A stretch of DNA of 64,000 nt from Streptomyces sp. GTDB lineage: Bacteria; Actinomycetota; Actinomycetes; Streptomycetales; Streptomycetaceae. Location of the stretch: positions 1 through 64,000 of the forward strand of contig NZ_JAEKKT010000123.1 in NCBI RefSeq assembly GCF_019510245.1, in the 5' to 3' direction. Under the pieces are notes generated by a model. The model made no database searches. It was not told the DNA's origin and saw only the letters and a program-made list of their open reading frames with translations. The position numbers were made by a program, and so were the translations under genes. Within the stretch, counting starts at the first letter, position 1. Each line of letters starts with the position of its first letter. Shown in pieces: positions 24,859 to 34,752 of this stretch.

Positions 24859-25878
24859 GTGTCGGGTATGTCGGCGGGCCGGTCAGCCATGCGGATGGGA
24901 CCCGCAGAGCTGGTGCAGGCGGCGGCCATGGCCCGCCGCTTCTACCTCGAAGGCAAGTCCAAGATCCAGATCGCCGAGGAGTTCGGCGTCAGCCGCTTCA
25001 AGGTGGCCCGGGTACTGGAGACTGCCCTCGAAAGGGATCTCGTGCGCATCGAGATCCGCGTACCGGCCGAGCTGGACGCCGAGCGCTCGGACGCGCTCCG
25101 CGCCCGGTACGGCCTGCGGCATGCCGTCGTGGTCGAGTCCCCGGCCGAGGCGGAGGAGACCCCCGACCCCGAGAACCTCGGCGAGGTCGCCGCGGACCTG
25201 CTCGGCGAGCTCGTCAACGAGGGAGACGTGCTCGGCCTCGCCTGGGGCCGGTCCACCATCCACATGGCGGCGGCGCTGGACCGGCTGCCGCCGTGCACGG
25301 TGGTGCAGCTGACGGGCGTGTACGACGCCGGGACCTCCGAGCGGGGCTCGGTGGAGGCGGTGCGGCGGGCCGCCCAGGTGTCGGGCGGTGACGCCCACCC
25401 CATCTACGCGCCGATGCTGCTGCCGGACGCGGCCACCGCGGCCGCGCTGCGCAACCAGACCGGGATCGCCCGGGCCTTCGAGTACTTCGACAAGGTCACG
25501 GTCGCCTGCGTCTCCATCGGTTCCTGGGAGCCCGGTATCTCGACGGTGCACGACATGCTCAGCGACGAGGAGCGCGCGCACTACGCGACGCTGGGCGTCG
25601 CCGCCGAGATGGCCGCGCACCTCTTCGACGCCGAGGGCCGCCGGGTCGGACGCGACCTGGGGGAGCGGTGCATCACGGTCAAGGCGGACCAGTTGCGCCG
25701 GATCCCGGAGGTCGTCGCGATCGCGGGCGGTCAGCGCAAGGCGGCCGCGATCGACGCGGTCCTGCGGTCGGGGCTGGTCACCAGCCTGGTCACCGACACC
25801 TCGGCCGCCGACTACCTGATGACGGCGGGCAGCACCCCCAAGCCCGCGCTGAACCGCGCCGATCCGGACGGTCTCTGA
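24859..25878 (+). CDS. SorC/DeoR-type sugar-binding transcriptional regulator
   Basis: The N-terminal winged helix (AMARRFYLEGKSKIQIAEEF then GVSRFKVARVLE, about residues 18-50) is followed by a SorC-type phosphosugar-binding domain with LAWGRSTIHMAAALD. This family controls sugar or polyol operons through phosphorylated sugar effectors. The GTG at 24859 is preferred because GAGGAG lies six bases upstream; in-frame starts at 24796, 24835 and 24853 also exist. No sugar operon is adjacent except rpe, which it follows by 102 bases, so a pentose phosphate target is possible but unproven. Confidence 0.85.
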   Translation: MSGMSAGRSAMRMGPAELVQAAAMARRFYLEGKSKIQIAEEFGVSRFKVARVLETALERDLVRIEIRVPAELDAERSDALRARYGLRHAVVVESPAEAEETPDPENLGEVAADLLGELVNEGDVLGLAWGRSTIHMAAALDRLPPCTVVQLTGVYDAGTSERGSVEAVRRAAQVSGGDAHPIYAPMLLPDAATAAALRNQTGIARAFEYFDKVTVACVSIGSWEPGISTVHDMLSDEERAHYATLGVAAEMAAHLFDAEGRRVGRDLGERCITVKADQLRRIPEVVAIAGGQRKAAAIDAVLRSGLVTSLVTDTSAADYLMTAGSTPKPALNRADPDGL

Positions 25879-25893
25879 CCGGGATCACGACCG

Positions 25894-25929
25894 CGCCGCG
25901 GCAGCGCGGGTGACAACGCTGCCGCGGCG
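25894..25929. terminator. Bidirectional terminator between the SorC-type gene and tetR
   Basis: A perfect 13-bp stem (25894-25906 with 25917-25929) with a 10-base loop is followed by TTT on the plus strand, between convergent stops. Confidence 0.85.
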
Positions 25930-25947
25930 TTTCCGCCTGTCAGGTCC

Positions 25948-26535
25948 TCAGGACGGCTTCGGCAGTGCCGCGTCGATCAGCACGCCGGCCGCCTCCCGGG
26001 CGGCCGAGCCCGCCGACGGGTCGCGGTCCATCCGTGCGGACACTCCGCCCCCGTCGTACAGCAGGTGGAGCTGATGGGCGAGCGCCTCGGGGTCCGGGGC
26101 GCCGGCGTCCCGGGCGAGCCGGGTGAACAGCGCGCGGATCCAGGCACGGGCGGTGTCGGAGGCCTCCTCGATGGCGCTGCCGTGCTTGGCCTCCGCGCTC
26201 GCCGCCACGAAGGCACAGCCGTGGTAGTTCTGCTGGGCGAGCAGGTCGGCCTGTGCGTCGAAGACCGCCAGCAGCCGGTCGCGCGGGGTGCCGGCGGCGT
26301 CGACAGCGCGCAGCAGCCGCTCGCTCAGCCTGGTGTGCCGGGCGTCGAGGTAGGCGCGGACGAGCTGCTCCTTGCCGCCGAAGGTGTTGTACAGCGAGGC
26401 CTTGGCAACCCCGGCGCGCTCGATGATCCGGTCGATCCCGACCGTCTGCACGCCCTCCGCGTAGAACAGCTCGTTCGCGGCCGAGAGCAGCCGCTCCCGG
26501 GCCGTGGGAGCCTGGGCACCCAACGTCTTCGCCAT
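25948..26535 (-). CDS. TetR-family transcriptional repressor
   Basis: The 195-residue protein has the TetR helix-turn-helix (about residues 13-58; VGIDRIIERAGVAKASLYNT) and a helical ligand domain. The ATG at 26535 has GAGAAGG eight bases upstream; a GTG nine bases earlier is an alternative. It lies downstream of an MFS exporter on the same strand. Three matching palindromes, one directly before this gene and two before the exporter, suggest that it represses both. Confidence 0.9.
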   Translation of the reverse strand: MAKTLGAQAPTARERLLSAANELFYAEGVQTVGIDRIIERAGVAKASLYNTFGGKEQLVRAYLDARHTRLSERLLRAVDAAGTPRDRLLAVFDAQADLLAQQNYHGCAFVAASAEAKHGSAIEEASDTARAWIRALFTRLARDAGAPDPEALAHQLHLLYDGGGVSARMDRDPSAGSAAREAAGVLIDAALPKPS

Positions 26536-26574
26536 GCCACTCACCTTCTCGCCTCTTCGATTCTACGGTTGACC

Positions 26575-26584
26575 AGACCGGTCT
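26575..26584. promoter_or_regulatory. Candidate TetR operator, site 1
   Basis: AGACCGGTCT, a perfect palindrome, lies 40 bases upstream of the tetR start in the gap after the MFS stop codon. The same core recurs at 27966-27975. Confidence 0.55.
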
Positions 26585-26605
26585 ACTCAGTGGTCGGGAC
26601 GTCGG

Positions 26606-27907
26606 TCACCGGGACGCGTCCGCGTGCTCGGTGTGGACGGCCGGGGTGCGCCCGGAGGCCACCAGCACACCCGGCGCGCTCTGCGGCTTGCCGCGCAGCA
26701 GCAGGGCGGCCAGGGCCAGCAGCGCCAGGGCGATGACCACCGCGCCGTACTCCTCGGAGGTCGGGACCAGCCCGCCGCCGTGCACCACCAGCACCCCGGC
26801 GAGCACGGAGGGGACCCCCATGCCGAGGTAGGAGACGACGAAGAGCAGGGACAGCACGCCCGAGCTCTCGTGCGGCCTGGTCAGCGGCATGACGGTGCGT
26901 ATACCGCCCTGGAAGCCGCTGCCGAACCCGAGGCCGGCCACCGCCGTCCCGGCGAAGAACAGCGCAGGGACGCCCCGGTCGACGGCCACCAGCGTGAGCG
27001 CCACCCCGGCGACGAGCGCCGCGATGCCCGTGTACATCACGGTGGTCGCCGAGGCCTTGCGCAGGGCGAGGACCGAGCTCGCCGCCACGAACGCCAGGAC
27101 GAAGAGGCCGAGGCCGCCCCAGACGGCGGAGGTGGAGCCGACCAGGGTGCGGACCAGGGCCGGGCCGAGGGAGCCGTAGAACCCGGCCAGTGCCCAGACG
27201 GCGAACATCACGGGGGCCGTCGCCAGGACGGCACCGCGGACGGTCCGGGGGAGCCTGATCTCGGGCACGAGGCTGGCCAGTGCGCCGCGCTCGCGGGTGA
27301 CGGTCTCGTCGATCAGGGCGACGGCGACGGCCTGGAAGGCGAAGACGGCGAGCAGGCCGAGGTAGATCGTGTGGGTCGGGGCGGGGAGGTACTGCACGAC
27401 GAATCCGCTGGCCAGGGCGCCTGTCGCGGTGCCCAGGCCGGGCACGAAGGCGTTCGCGAGCGTGCCCCGGGAGCGGTTGATGTCCATCATCCCGGCACCG
27501 ATCGCACCGAGCGCGGCGCCGGTGGACAGACCCTGCACCACGCGGGCGACGAGCAGTTCGCCGACGCCGCCGGCTGTGGAGAACAGCAGCATCGCGGCGG
27601 CCTGGGCGGCGATCGCGGTGATCAGGACCGGGCGTCGGCCGACGTGGTCGGACAGCTTGCCGAGGACCAGCAGGCCGGAGAGGACGGCGATCGCGTAGAC
27701 GCCGAAGACGACCGTGGTGGTGATCGGAGTGAAGCCCCATTCGGCCTGGTAGGTCGCGTAGAGCGGGGTGGGCGCGCTGGAGGCGGCGAGGAAGGAGACG
27801 ACGACGGAGGCGAGCACGTAGAACGCCGCACGCGGCGGGATGGGCTTGCGCGCTGCTGTCACGCGCCCGGTGTGCGCGGTTCGCTCGTGCGGTGCGAGGT
27901 GGTTCAT
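26606..27907 (-). CDS. MFS drug-efflux-type transporter
   Basis: The ATG at 27907 has AAGGA eight bases upstream and gives 433 residues with about 12 hydrophobic helices. The loop 2-3 motif reads GKLSDHVGRRPVL, the classic MFS motif A. The protein begins with a short cytoplasmic tail (MNHLAPHERTAHTGR). Pairing with a TetR repressor and operator palindromes points to an inducible exporter of a toxic compound; the substrate is unknown. Confidence 0.9.
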   Translation of the reverse strand: MNHLAPHERTAHTGRVTAARKPIPPRAAFYVLASVVVSFLAASSAPTPLYATYQAEWGFTPITTTVVFGVYAIAVLSGLLVLGKLSDHVGRRPVLITAIAAQAAAMLLFSTAGGVGELLVARVVQGLSTGAALGAIGAGMMDINRSRGTLANAFVPGLGTATGALASGFVVQYLPAPTHTIYLGLLAVFAFQAVAVALIDETVTRERGALASLVPEIRLPRTVRGAVLATAPVMFAVWALAGFYGSLGPALVRTLVGSTSAVWGGLGLFVLAFVAASSVLALRKASATTVMYTGIAALVAGVALTLVAVDRGVPALFFAGTAVAGLGFGSGFQGGIRTVMPLTRPHESSGVLSLLFVVSYLGMGVPSVLAGVLVVHGGGLVPTSEEYGAVVIALALLALAALLLRGKPQSAPGVLVASGRTPAVHTEHADASR

Positions 27908-27964
27908 CGGAGATCCTTCGCGGGGACGGGCCGAAGAGCGTCGGTGTCGGAAACTCATGTTGAG

Positions 27965-27980
27965 TAGACCGGTCTGTCTA
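27965..27980. promoter_or_regulatory. Candidate TetR operator, site 2
   Basis: TAGACCGGTCTGTCTA shares its outer halves with site 3 and its AGACCGGTCT core with site 1. It lies about 60 bases upstream of the MFS start codon. Confidence 0.6.
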
Positions 27981-27999
27981 TCTGGGCAGGTCAACCACA

Positions 28000-28015
28000 T
28001 AGACAGATCTGTCTA
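28000..28015. promoter_or_regulatory. Candidate TetR operator, site 3
   Basis: TAGACAGATCTGTCTA is a perfect 16-bp palindrome, 35 bases from site 2 (centre to centre), in the MFS promoter region and upstream of the divergent peroxidase gene. Confidence 0.65.
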
Positions 28016-28042
28016 TTCCCGCGGGTGAAAGATTCTTGGATT

Positions 28043-28061
28043 CCCGGCGCCTGGCGCCGGG
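28043..28061 (+). other. Strong hairpin upstream of the peroxidase gene
   Basis: A perfect 9-bp stem (28043-28051 with 28053-28061) has a single-base centre, so it works as a DNA palindrome or, opened by a pair, as an RNA hairpin. It lies about 95 bases upstream of the DyP start. Function unknown. Confidence 0.4.
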
Positions 28062-28154
28062 CGGGGAAAAGGTGGAGCGTCTTCGCCGACTGGACTCCGT
28101 CAACCCCGAGTATGTGTACGACAGGCCGTGTGGCGATCGCATCAGGAGGACGCG

Positions 28155-29159
28155 TTGACCACTGAACCCCAGTCCGTGCCGGGAGCCGAACCGCAGCCGG
28201 TGCTCCGTCCGTTGACCACCGCCGCGATCTTCCTCGTGCTCACCGTCCGCCCCGGCGGCGAGGAGACGGTACGGGAGGTGCTGGGCGATATCCGCGCGCT
28301 GGAGCGCAGCTTCGGGTTCGGGGCGCCGGACGCCGCGCTGAGCTGTGTGGCGGGGGTCGGCTCGGCCGCCTGGGACCGCCTGTTCGACCATCCCCGCCCG
28401 GCGGACCTGCACCCCTTCCGGCCCCTGGAAGGACCCCGGCACACCGCGGTCGCCACCCCCGGCGACCTTCTCCTGCACATCCGGGCCACCCGGTTCGACC
28501 TGTGCTTCGGGCTCGCCGCCGAGATCATGCACCGGCTGCGCGACGCGGTGACCGTCGAGGACGAGGTGCAGGGGTTCAAGTACCTGGACGCGCGCGACCT
28601 GCTGGGCTTCGTCGACGGCACCGAGAACCCGGTCGGCGCCGCCGCCCGCAGGGCCGTCCTGATCGGCGCGGAGGACCCCGGCCATGCCGGCGGCAGCTAC
28701 GTGGTCGTCCAGAAGTACCTCCACGACCTCGACGCCTGGAACGCGCTGCCCGTCGAGACGCAGGAGCGGATCATCGGCCGTACGAAGGCCACCAACCTCG
28801 AACTGGACGAGCCGGCCTCCCACGTCGACCTGAACACGATCACCGGACCGGACGGCGAGGAACGGCAGATCCTGCGGGACAACATGCCCTTCGGCAGCCC
28901 CGGCGGCGGCGAGTTCGGCACCTACTTCATCGGGTACGCCCGGACGCCGGACGTCGTCGAGCAGATGCTGCGCAACATGTTCCTCGGCACCGAGGACGCC
29001 GCCCACGACCGGATCCTCGACTTCTCCACCGCGGTCACCGGCACCCTCTTCTTCGTGCCGTCCGACGGCTTCCTCGACGACCTGCCGGCGCTCCCCGGAG
29101 CCGGCGAGACAGAGTCGGTCGAACAGGCCGGCCCCGCAACCTCACCCGGGCGCCGCTGA
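28155..29159 (+). CDS. DyP-type haem peroxidase, class B
   Basis: DyP peroxidases oxidise dyes and phenolics with hydrogen peroxide. The TTG at 28155 has AGGAGG five bases upstream and gives 334 residues. The hallmark GFVDGTENP lies at residues 151-159 (distal Asp154), the proximal haem His is probably His223 (ASHVD), and distal Arg241 and Asn243 are in ILRDNMPFG. There is no Tat signal, so it is cytosolic like DypB. The C terminus does not resemble an encapsulin-targeting tail and no encapsulin gene is near. It ends two bases before the barstar gene. Confidence 0.92.
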   Translation: MTTEPQSVPGAEPQPVLRPLTTAAIFLVLTVRPGGEETVREVLGDIRALERSFGFGAPDAALSCVAGVGSAAWDRLFDHPRPADLHPFRPLEGPRHTAVATPGDLLLHIRATRFDLCFGLAAEIMHRLRDAVTVEDEVQGFKYLDARDLLGFVDGTENPVGAAARRAVLIGAEDPGHAGGSYVVVQKYLHDLDAWNALPVETQERIIGRTKATNLELDEPASHVDLNTITGPDGEERQILRDNMPFGSPGGGEFGTYFIGYARTPDVVEQMLRNMFLGTEDAAHDRILDFSTAVTGTLFFVPSDGFLDDLPALPGAGETESVEQAGPATSPGRR

Positions 29160-29160
29160 G

Positions 29161-29472
29161 ATGACGACGAGTCCGCACCTGGTCACGCTCGACCTCGACG
29201 GGGTCGCCGACAAGGCCGGCCTCATGGACCGGATCGCCTCCGCGCTGGACCTGCCCGGCTGGTTCGGCCGCAACTGGGACGCCCTCACCGACAGCCTCCG
29301 CGACCCCTCGGTGTGGCCGCCGGAGGCCGTCGGCCGCGGGCTCCTGATCGTCGTCACCGGCTGGCGGGGATACGCGCGGACCAGACCGGACGAGTGGGAG
29401 ACCGCCCGGCGGGTGTTCACCGACGCGTCCGCCGACGAACCCGCGCTGACCGTCGCCCTGGCCCTCCAGTGA
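29161..29472 (+). CDS. Barstar-family ribonuclease inhibitor homologue
   Basis: The 103-residue protein has the barstar fold signature LDLPGWFGRNWDALTDSLRD (about residues 29-48), which in barstar blocks the active site of barnase. It starts one base after the peroxidase stop, so the two are co-transcribed. No barnase-type or other secreted RNase gene is seen in this window. It may inhibit an endogenous RNase encoded elsewhere, or act as immunity against competitors. Confidence 0.88.
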   Translation: MTTSPHLVTLDLDGVADKAGLMDRIASALDLPGWFGRNWDALTDSLRDPSVWPPEAVGRGLLIVVTGWRGYARTRPDEWETARRVFTDASADEPALTVALALQ

Positions 29473-29513
29473 CCTCGCTGCAGCCCCTGTAGGTTCGTCC
29501 GAATGGGCCCTGA

Positions 29514-31076
<1,563 letters not shown>

Positions 31077-31175
31077 GCCGCTGACGGGACGCGTTGCAGG
31101 CGTCGGCTCGTGTTCTACTTCGTCATACGGCTGCCGCCGGTCCCGTCCTGCACCACCTGAGAGCTGAACGACCCC

Positions 31176-31628
31176 TTGCTGAACGATCTCGACGAACGCA
31201 TCGTGCACGCCCTTGCCGAGGACGCCCGCCGCTCCTACGCGGACATCGGGCAACTGGTCGGCCTGTCCGCGCCCGCCGTCAAACGGCGGGTGGACCGGCT
31301 GCGCGCCACCGGAGCGATCACCGGATTCACCGTACGGGTCGACCCGGCGGCCCTCGGCTGGGAGACCGAGGGGTTCGTCGAGATCTACTGCCGGCGCAAC
31401 ACGTCCCCGGAGACCATCCAGCGGGGCCTGGAGCGCTACCAGGAGGTGGTCGCCGCGTCGACGGTCACCGGTGAGGCCGACGCGGTCGTGCAGGTCTTCG
31501 CCTCCGACATGCGGCACTTCGAGAGGGTGCTGGAGCGGATCGCGGGGGAGCCGTTCGTGGAGCGCACCAAGTCGGTGCTGGTGCTGTCGCCGTTGCTGCG
31601 CCGTTTCTCGTCCGGTGCGCCAGGGTGA
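31176..31628 (+). CDS. AsnC/Lrp-family transcriptional regulator
   Basis: The 150-residue protein has an N-terminal winged HTH (about residues 5-55; YADIGQLVGLSAPAVKRRVD) and a C-terminal RAM/ligand domain. Lrp-type proteins sense amino acids as octamers. The TTG at 31176 (MLNDLDERIV) is the first start that includes the conserved LDERI helix; its ribosome binding site is weak. It is convergent with a GntR gene across a large palindromic repeat. Confidence 0.88.
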   Translation: MLNDLDERIVHALAEDARRSYADIGQLVGLSAPAVKRRVDRLRATGAITGFTVRVDPAALGWETEGFVEIYCRRNTSPETIQRGLERYQEVVAASTVTGEADAVVQVFASDMRHFERVLERIAGEPFVERTKSVLVLSPLLRRFSSGAPG

Positions 31629-31660
31629 GACCGGATCAGAGCTCGGGGCGCACCGTTGTA

Positions 31661-31784
31661 CGCCGGGTGCGCGTGGTTCGTGGCTGGTCGCGCAGTTCCC
31701 CGCGCCCCTCGGGGAGCGGCAGGGCCGCCGACCCAAGGGGCGCGGGGAACTGCGCGACCAACCCCCACCGGCCCGCACCCGGCG
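31661..31784. repeat. Interspersed palindromic repeat, copy 3, nested hairpin
   Basis: A 25-bp perfect inverted repeat (31685-31709 with 31736-31760; arms begin TGGTCGCGCAGTTCCCCGCG) is nested within an outer 11-bp pair (31661-31671 with 31774-31784). It fills the gap between two convergent genes and should be a very stable bidirectional terminator. It is the most symmetrical copy of the family. Confidence 0.9.
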
Positions 31785-31805
31785 CACGGCCGCAGCCCCC
31801 ACCCC

Positions 31806-32459
31806 CTAGTCCGCGGTCTTCCTCGCCAGTGCGTTGTTCCCGATGGAGTTGTGCACGCTGAAGCTCACCGCATCCGACCGGTAGCGGTCGTCCGACCACT
31901 CCACCGGCCGCCCCTCCCGCGTCGTCGTCACCCGCCGCACCCGCAGCAGCGGGCTCGTCCGGCGGATGCCGAGCAGTTCGGCCGACGGGCAGTCGGGCTC
32001 TATCGCCTCGACCGCCGGAGAGATCCAGTCCGCGTACACCGTACGTTCCAGCAACACCGGTTCGCCGTCCAGCCCGCGGACCCGCAGCACATGCAACACG
32101 GGCGTGCCGAGCGGGAGTTGCAGGCGTACGGCGTCCTCCTGGGTAGCCGGCCGGTACTCCTGGGACACCACGTGTCCCGTCGCCTCGCGGCCCATCGCCT
32201 TCGCCCACTGCGCGAAGCTGCGCAGCTCCGCGAAGCTCTGGCTGCGCCGGCTGGCGAGGACCACCCGGCGGGCGCCCTGCCGGGAGCCGATCAGCCCCTC
32301 CGCGGTGAGCGCGGCGACCGCCTGGCGGACCGTGCCGCGGGAGACGCCGTACTCCGCGGCGAGATCCGTCTCCGAGGGCAGCCGGCTGCCGACGGTGTAC
32401 TCCTCGCGGTCGATGGCGCGCCGCAACTCGTCGGCGATCTCCTCGTGTCGCGCCGTCAT
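31806..32459 (-). CDS. GntR/HutC-family repressor with UTRA domain
   Basis: The 217-residue protein has a GntR winged helix at about residues 5-70 (SRLPSETDLAAEYGVSRGTV) and a UTRA effector domain (VLHVLRVRGLDGEPVLLERT). HutC/PhnF-type relatives bind small metabolites, often phosphate esters, phosphonates or amino-acid derivatives. It is divergent from an ABC importer and probably represses it through the inverted repeat at 32623-32640. Confidence 0.9.
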   Translation of the reverse strand: MTARHEEIADELRRAIDREEYTVGSRLPSETDLAAEYGVSRGTVRQAVAALTAEGLIGSRQGARRVVLASRRSQSFAELRSFAQWAKAMGREATGHVVSQEYRPATQEDAVRLQLPLGTPVLHVLRVRGLDGEPVLLERTVYADWISPAVEAIEPDCPSAELLGIRRTSPLLRVRRVTTTREGRPVEWSDDRYRSDAVSFSVHNSIGNNALARKTAD

Positions 32460-32622
32460 GCTTCCCCTCTGAGTCGGCGGCTGTGCACAGCGTGATCAGC
32501 CTAATCGAACTTCCCAGGTGATTCGTGTCAGCCTGTACCGGGCCTGGATTGTGCAGGGAAACAGGGTCTGGAGTTTCGCCGCCGTTCATGAAGGGGAAAC
32601 CCACGGCGGGCGTACTGGGGCC

Positions 32623-32640
32623 AACTTGTTCAGACAAGTT
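32623..32640. promoter_or_regulatory. Candidate GntR operator upstream of the ABC importer
   Basis: AACTTGT-TCAG-ACAAGTT is a 7-bp perfect inverted repeat, AT-rich against its surroundings, placed 56 bases before the importer start and in the 236-base divergent gap. Confidence 0.5.
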
Positions 32641-32695
32641 CGCCCGGCGCCGCCCGCAGCGCCACCCACCCTCGTGCGTACTCCCTGGAGAGACC

Positions 32696-33856
32696 GTGAC
32701 CGTGTCCCTGCCGAGAACCGCCCTCCTCGGCGGCTCCCTCGCCGCCGTAGCCGCGCTTGCCCTCAGCGCCTGCGGCGCCGCCCCCGACAACGCGTCGTCC
32801 ACCACCTCCGACGGCAAGAACGCCGCCACCGCCACCTCCGCCGCCGACCTCGGCGGCATGGACAAGCTGGTCGCCGCCGCCAAGAAGGAGGGCACGCTGC
32901 ACATCATCGCCGTGCCCCGCGACTGGGCGAACTACGGCGCCATCATCGACGGCTTCCAGAAGAAGTACGGCATCAAGATCGAGGACGAGAGCCCCGACGG
33001 CTCCAGCCAGGACGAGATCAACGCCGTGACCTCGCGCAAGGGCCAGGACCGGGCGCCGGACGTGCTCGACCTCGGTTCGTCGTTCGCGCTCAGCGCGGCC
33101 CAGCAGGGCCTGCTCGCGCCGTACAAGGTGACCTCGTACGACGACATCGCCACCGGTCAGAAGGACCCGCAGGCCCGCTGGTACAACGACTACGGCGGCT
33201 ACATCTCCATCGGCTGCGACGCGAAGCGGGTCAAGACCTGCCCGACCACCTTCGCCGACCTGCTCAAGCCGCAGTACAAGGGCCAGGTCGCCCTCAACGG
33301 CAACCCGACCAAGTCCGGTTCGGCGTTCGGCGGCGTGTACGCGGCCGCGCTCGCCAACAAGGGCTCCTTCGACGACATCCAGCCCGGTCTCGACTTCTTC
33401 GCCAAGCTGAAGAAGAACGGCAACTACACGCCCGTCGAGTCCACCCCGGCCACCGTCGAGAAGGGCGAGACGCCCATCTCCATCGACTGGGACTACCTGA
33501 ACGCCGGTTACGCCGACGAGTTCAAGTCCAAGGGCGTGGACTGGAAGGTGTCCATCCCGAGCGACGGCCAGTACGCCCAGTACTACTCCCAGGCCATCAA
33601 CAAGGACGCCCCGCACCCGGCGGCCGCCCGCCTGTGGCAGGAGTACCTGTACAGCACCGAGGGCCAGAACCTGTGGCTCAAGGGGTACGCGCGTCCGGTC
33701 CTGATGTCCTCGATGGAGAAGGCCGGCACGCTGGACAAGACCGCTGCCGCCAAGCTGCCCGCGGTCACCGGCACGCCCACCTTCCCGACCGAGGCCCAGC
33801 AGGACAAGGCCAAGACGGTTCTCTCGACGGGCTGGTCGAAGGCCGTCTCCGGATGA
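32696..33856 (+). CDS. ABC transporter substrate-binding lipoprotein
   Basis: The GTG at 32696 follows GGAGAG and gives 386 residues. A signal peptide with lipobox LSAC (Cys near residue 24) marks a lipoprotein. The mature part is a type II binding protein of the iron/polyamine/2-aminoethylphosphonate class. The following two permeases and ATPase form one importer. The presence of a phosphatase-phosphodiesterase gene at the operon end suggests a phosphorylated organic substrate rather than iron or polyamine. Confidence 0.88.
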   Translation: MTVSLPRTALLGGSLAAVAALALSACGAAPDNASSTTSDGKNAATATSAADLGGMDKLVAAAKKEGTLHIIAVPRDWANYGAIIDGFQKKYGIKIEDESPDGSSQDEINAVTSRKGQDRAPDVLDLGSSFALSAAQQGLLAPYKVTSYDDIATGQKDPQARWYNDYGGYISIGCDAKRVKTCPTTFADLLKPQYKGQVALNGNPTKSGSAFGGVYAAALANKGSFDDIQPGLDFFAKLKKNGNYTPVESTPATVEKGETPISIDWDYLNAGYADEFKSKGVDWKVSIPSDGQYAQYYSQAINKDAPHPAAARLWQEYLYSTEGQNLWLKGYARPVLMSSMEKAGTLDKTAAAKLPAVTGTPTFPTEAQQDKAKTVLSTGWSKAVSG

Positions 33857-34752
33857 CGGCCACGCTCACGCGGGCCGACGTGGCGTCCGCCGCTTCCCAG
33901 AAGCGGCGGCGCCGCGCCCCCGGCTGGCTCGCCGTCGTCCCGCTCCTCGCCTTCACGGCCGTCGCCTTCGGGCTGCCCGCCGTCGCCATGCTGAACGGCG
34001 CCTTCACGGTCAAGGACCCGGCCGGCGGGGTGAGTTCGTACACCGCGCGGAATCTCAGCGACTCGCTCCAGGGGCCGTACCTCACCGCCCTCGTCGGCAG
34101 CGTCAAGCTGTCCGCGCTCTCCGCCCTCATCGCCGCCGTCCTCGGACTGCCGCTCGCGCAGGCGGTCGTCAGCTCGCGCTCCCGGGCGCTGCGCGAGGCC
34201 GTGCTCACCGCCTCCGGCGTGCTCGCCAACTTCGGCGGCGTGCCGCTGGCGTTCGCGTTCGTCGCGACCCTCGGCAACGCCGGTGTGCTCACCGTGCACC
34301 TGCACCTCACCGACCACGGCTGGGACCTGTACAGCTTCTGGGGGCTCGTCCTGGTCTACCTGTACTTCCTGATCCCGCTGATGGTCCTCACCATCACCCC
34401 GGCCCTCGACGGACTGCGCACCCAGTGGCGGGAGGCCGCGCTCAACAACGGCGCCACCGGCCTGCAGTACTGGCGGTTCGTGGCCCTGCCCGTGCTCGCG
34501 CCCTCGCTGCTCGGCGGGCTCGTGCTGCTCTTCGGCAGCGCCTTCGCCGCCTACGCCACCGCCGCCGCGATGGTCGGCAGCGCGGTCCCGCTGGTCACCC
34601 TCCAGATCGCCGACGCCCTCTCCGGCAACGTCCTGGTCGGCCAGGAGAACGTGGCCCTCGCCCTGAGCCTGGACATGGTGCTGGTGGCGGGCGTGGTGAT
34701 GGCCGTGTACCTGCCCCTGCAACGACGGAGCGCCCGATGGCTCGACGCCTGA
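33853..34752 (+). CDS. ABC transporter permease
   Basis: The ATG overlaps the preceding stop as ATGA. The 299-residue protein has an Arg-rich cytoplasmic N terminus and about six transmembrane helices, with the EAA-type loop around WREAALNNGATGLQYWRFV. It partners the permease that follows to form the channel. Confidence 0.9.
   Translation: MTATLTRADVASAASQKRRRRAPGWLAVVPLLAFTAVAFGLPAVAMLNGAFTVKDPAGGVSSYTARNLSDSLQGPYLTALVGSVKLSALSALIAAVLGLPLAQAVVSSRSRALREAVLTASGVLANFGGVPLAFAFVATLGNAGVLTVHLHLTDHGWDLYSFWGLVLVYLYFLIPLMVLTITPALDGLRTQWREAALNNGATGLQYWRFVALPVLAPSLLGGLVLLFGSAFAAYATAAAMVGSAVPLVTLQIADALSGNVLVGQENVALALSLDMVLVAGVVMAVYLPLQRRSARWLDA

Noticed and set aside
28155..29472. Encapsulin-cargo system
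   Set aside because: The peroxidase tail does not resemble a targeting peptide and no encapsulin shell gene is present.
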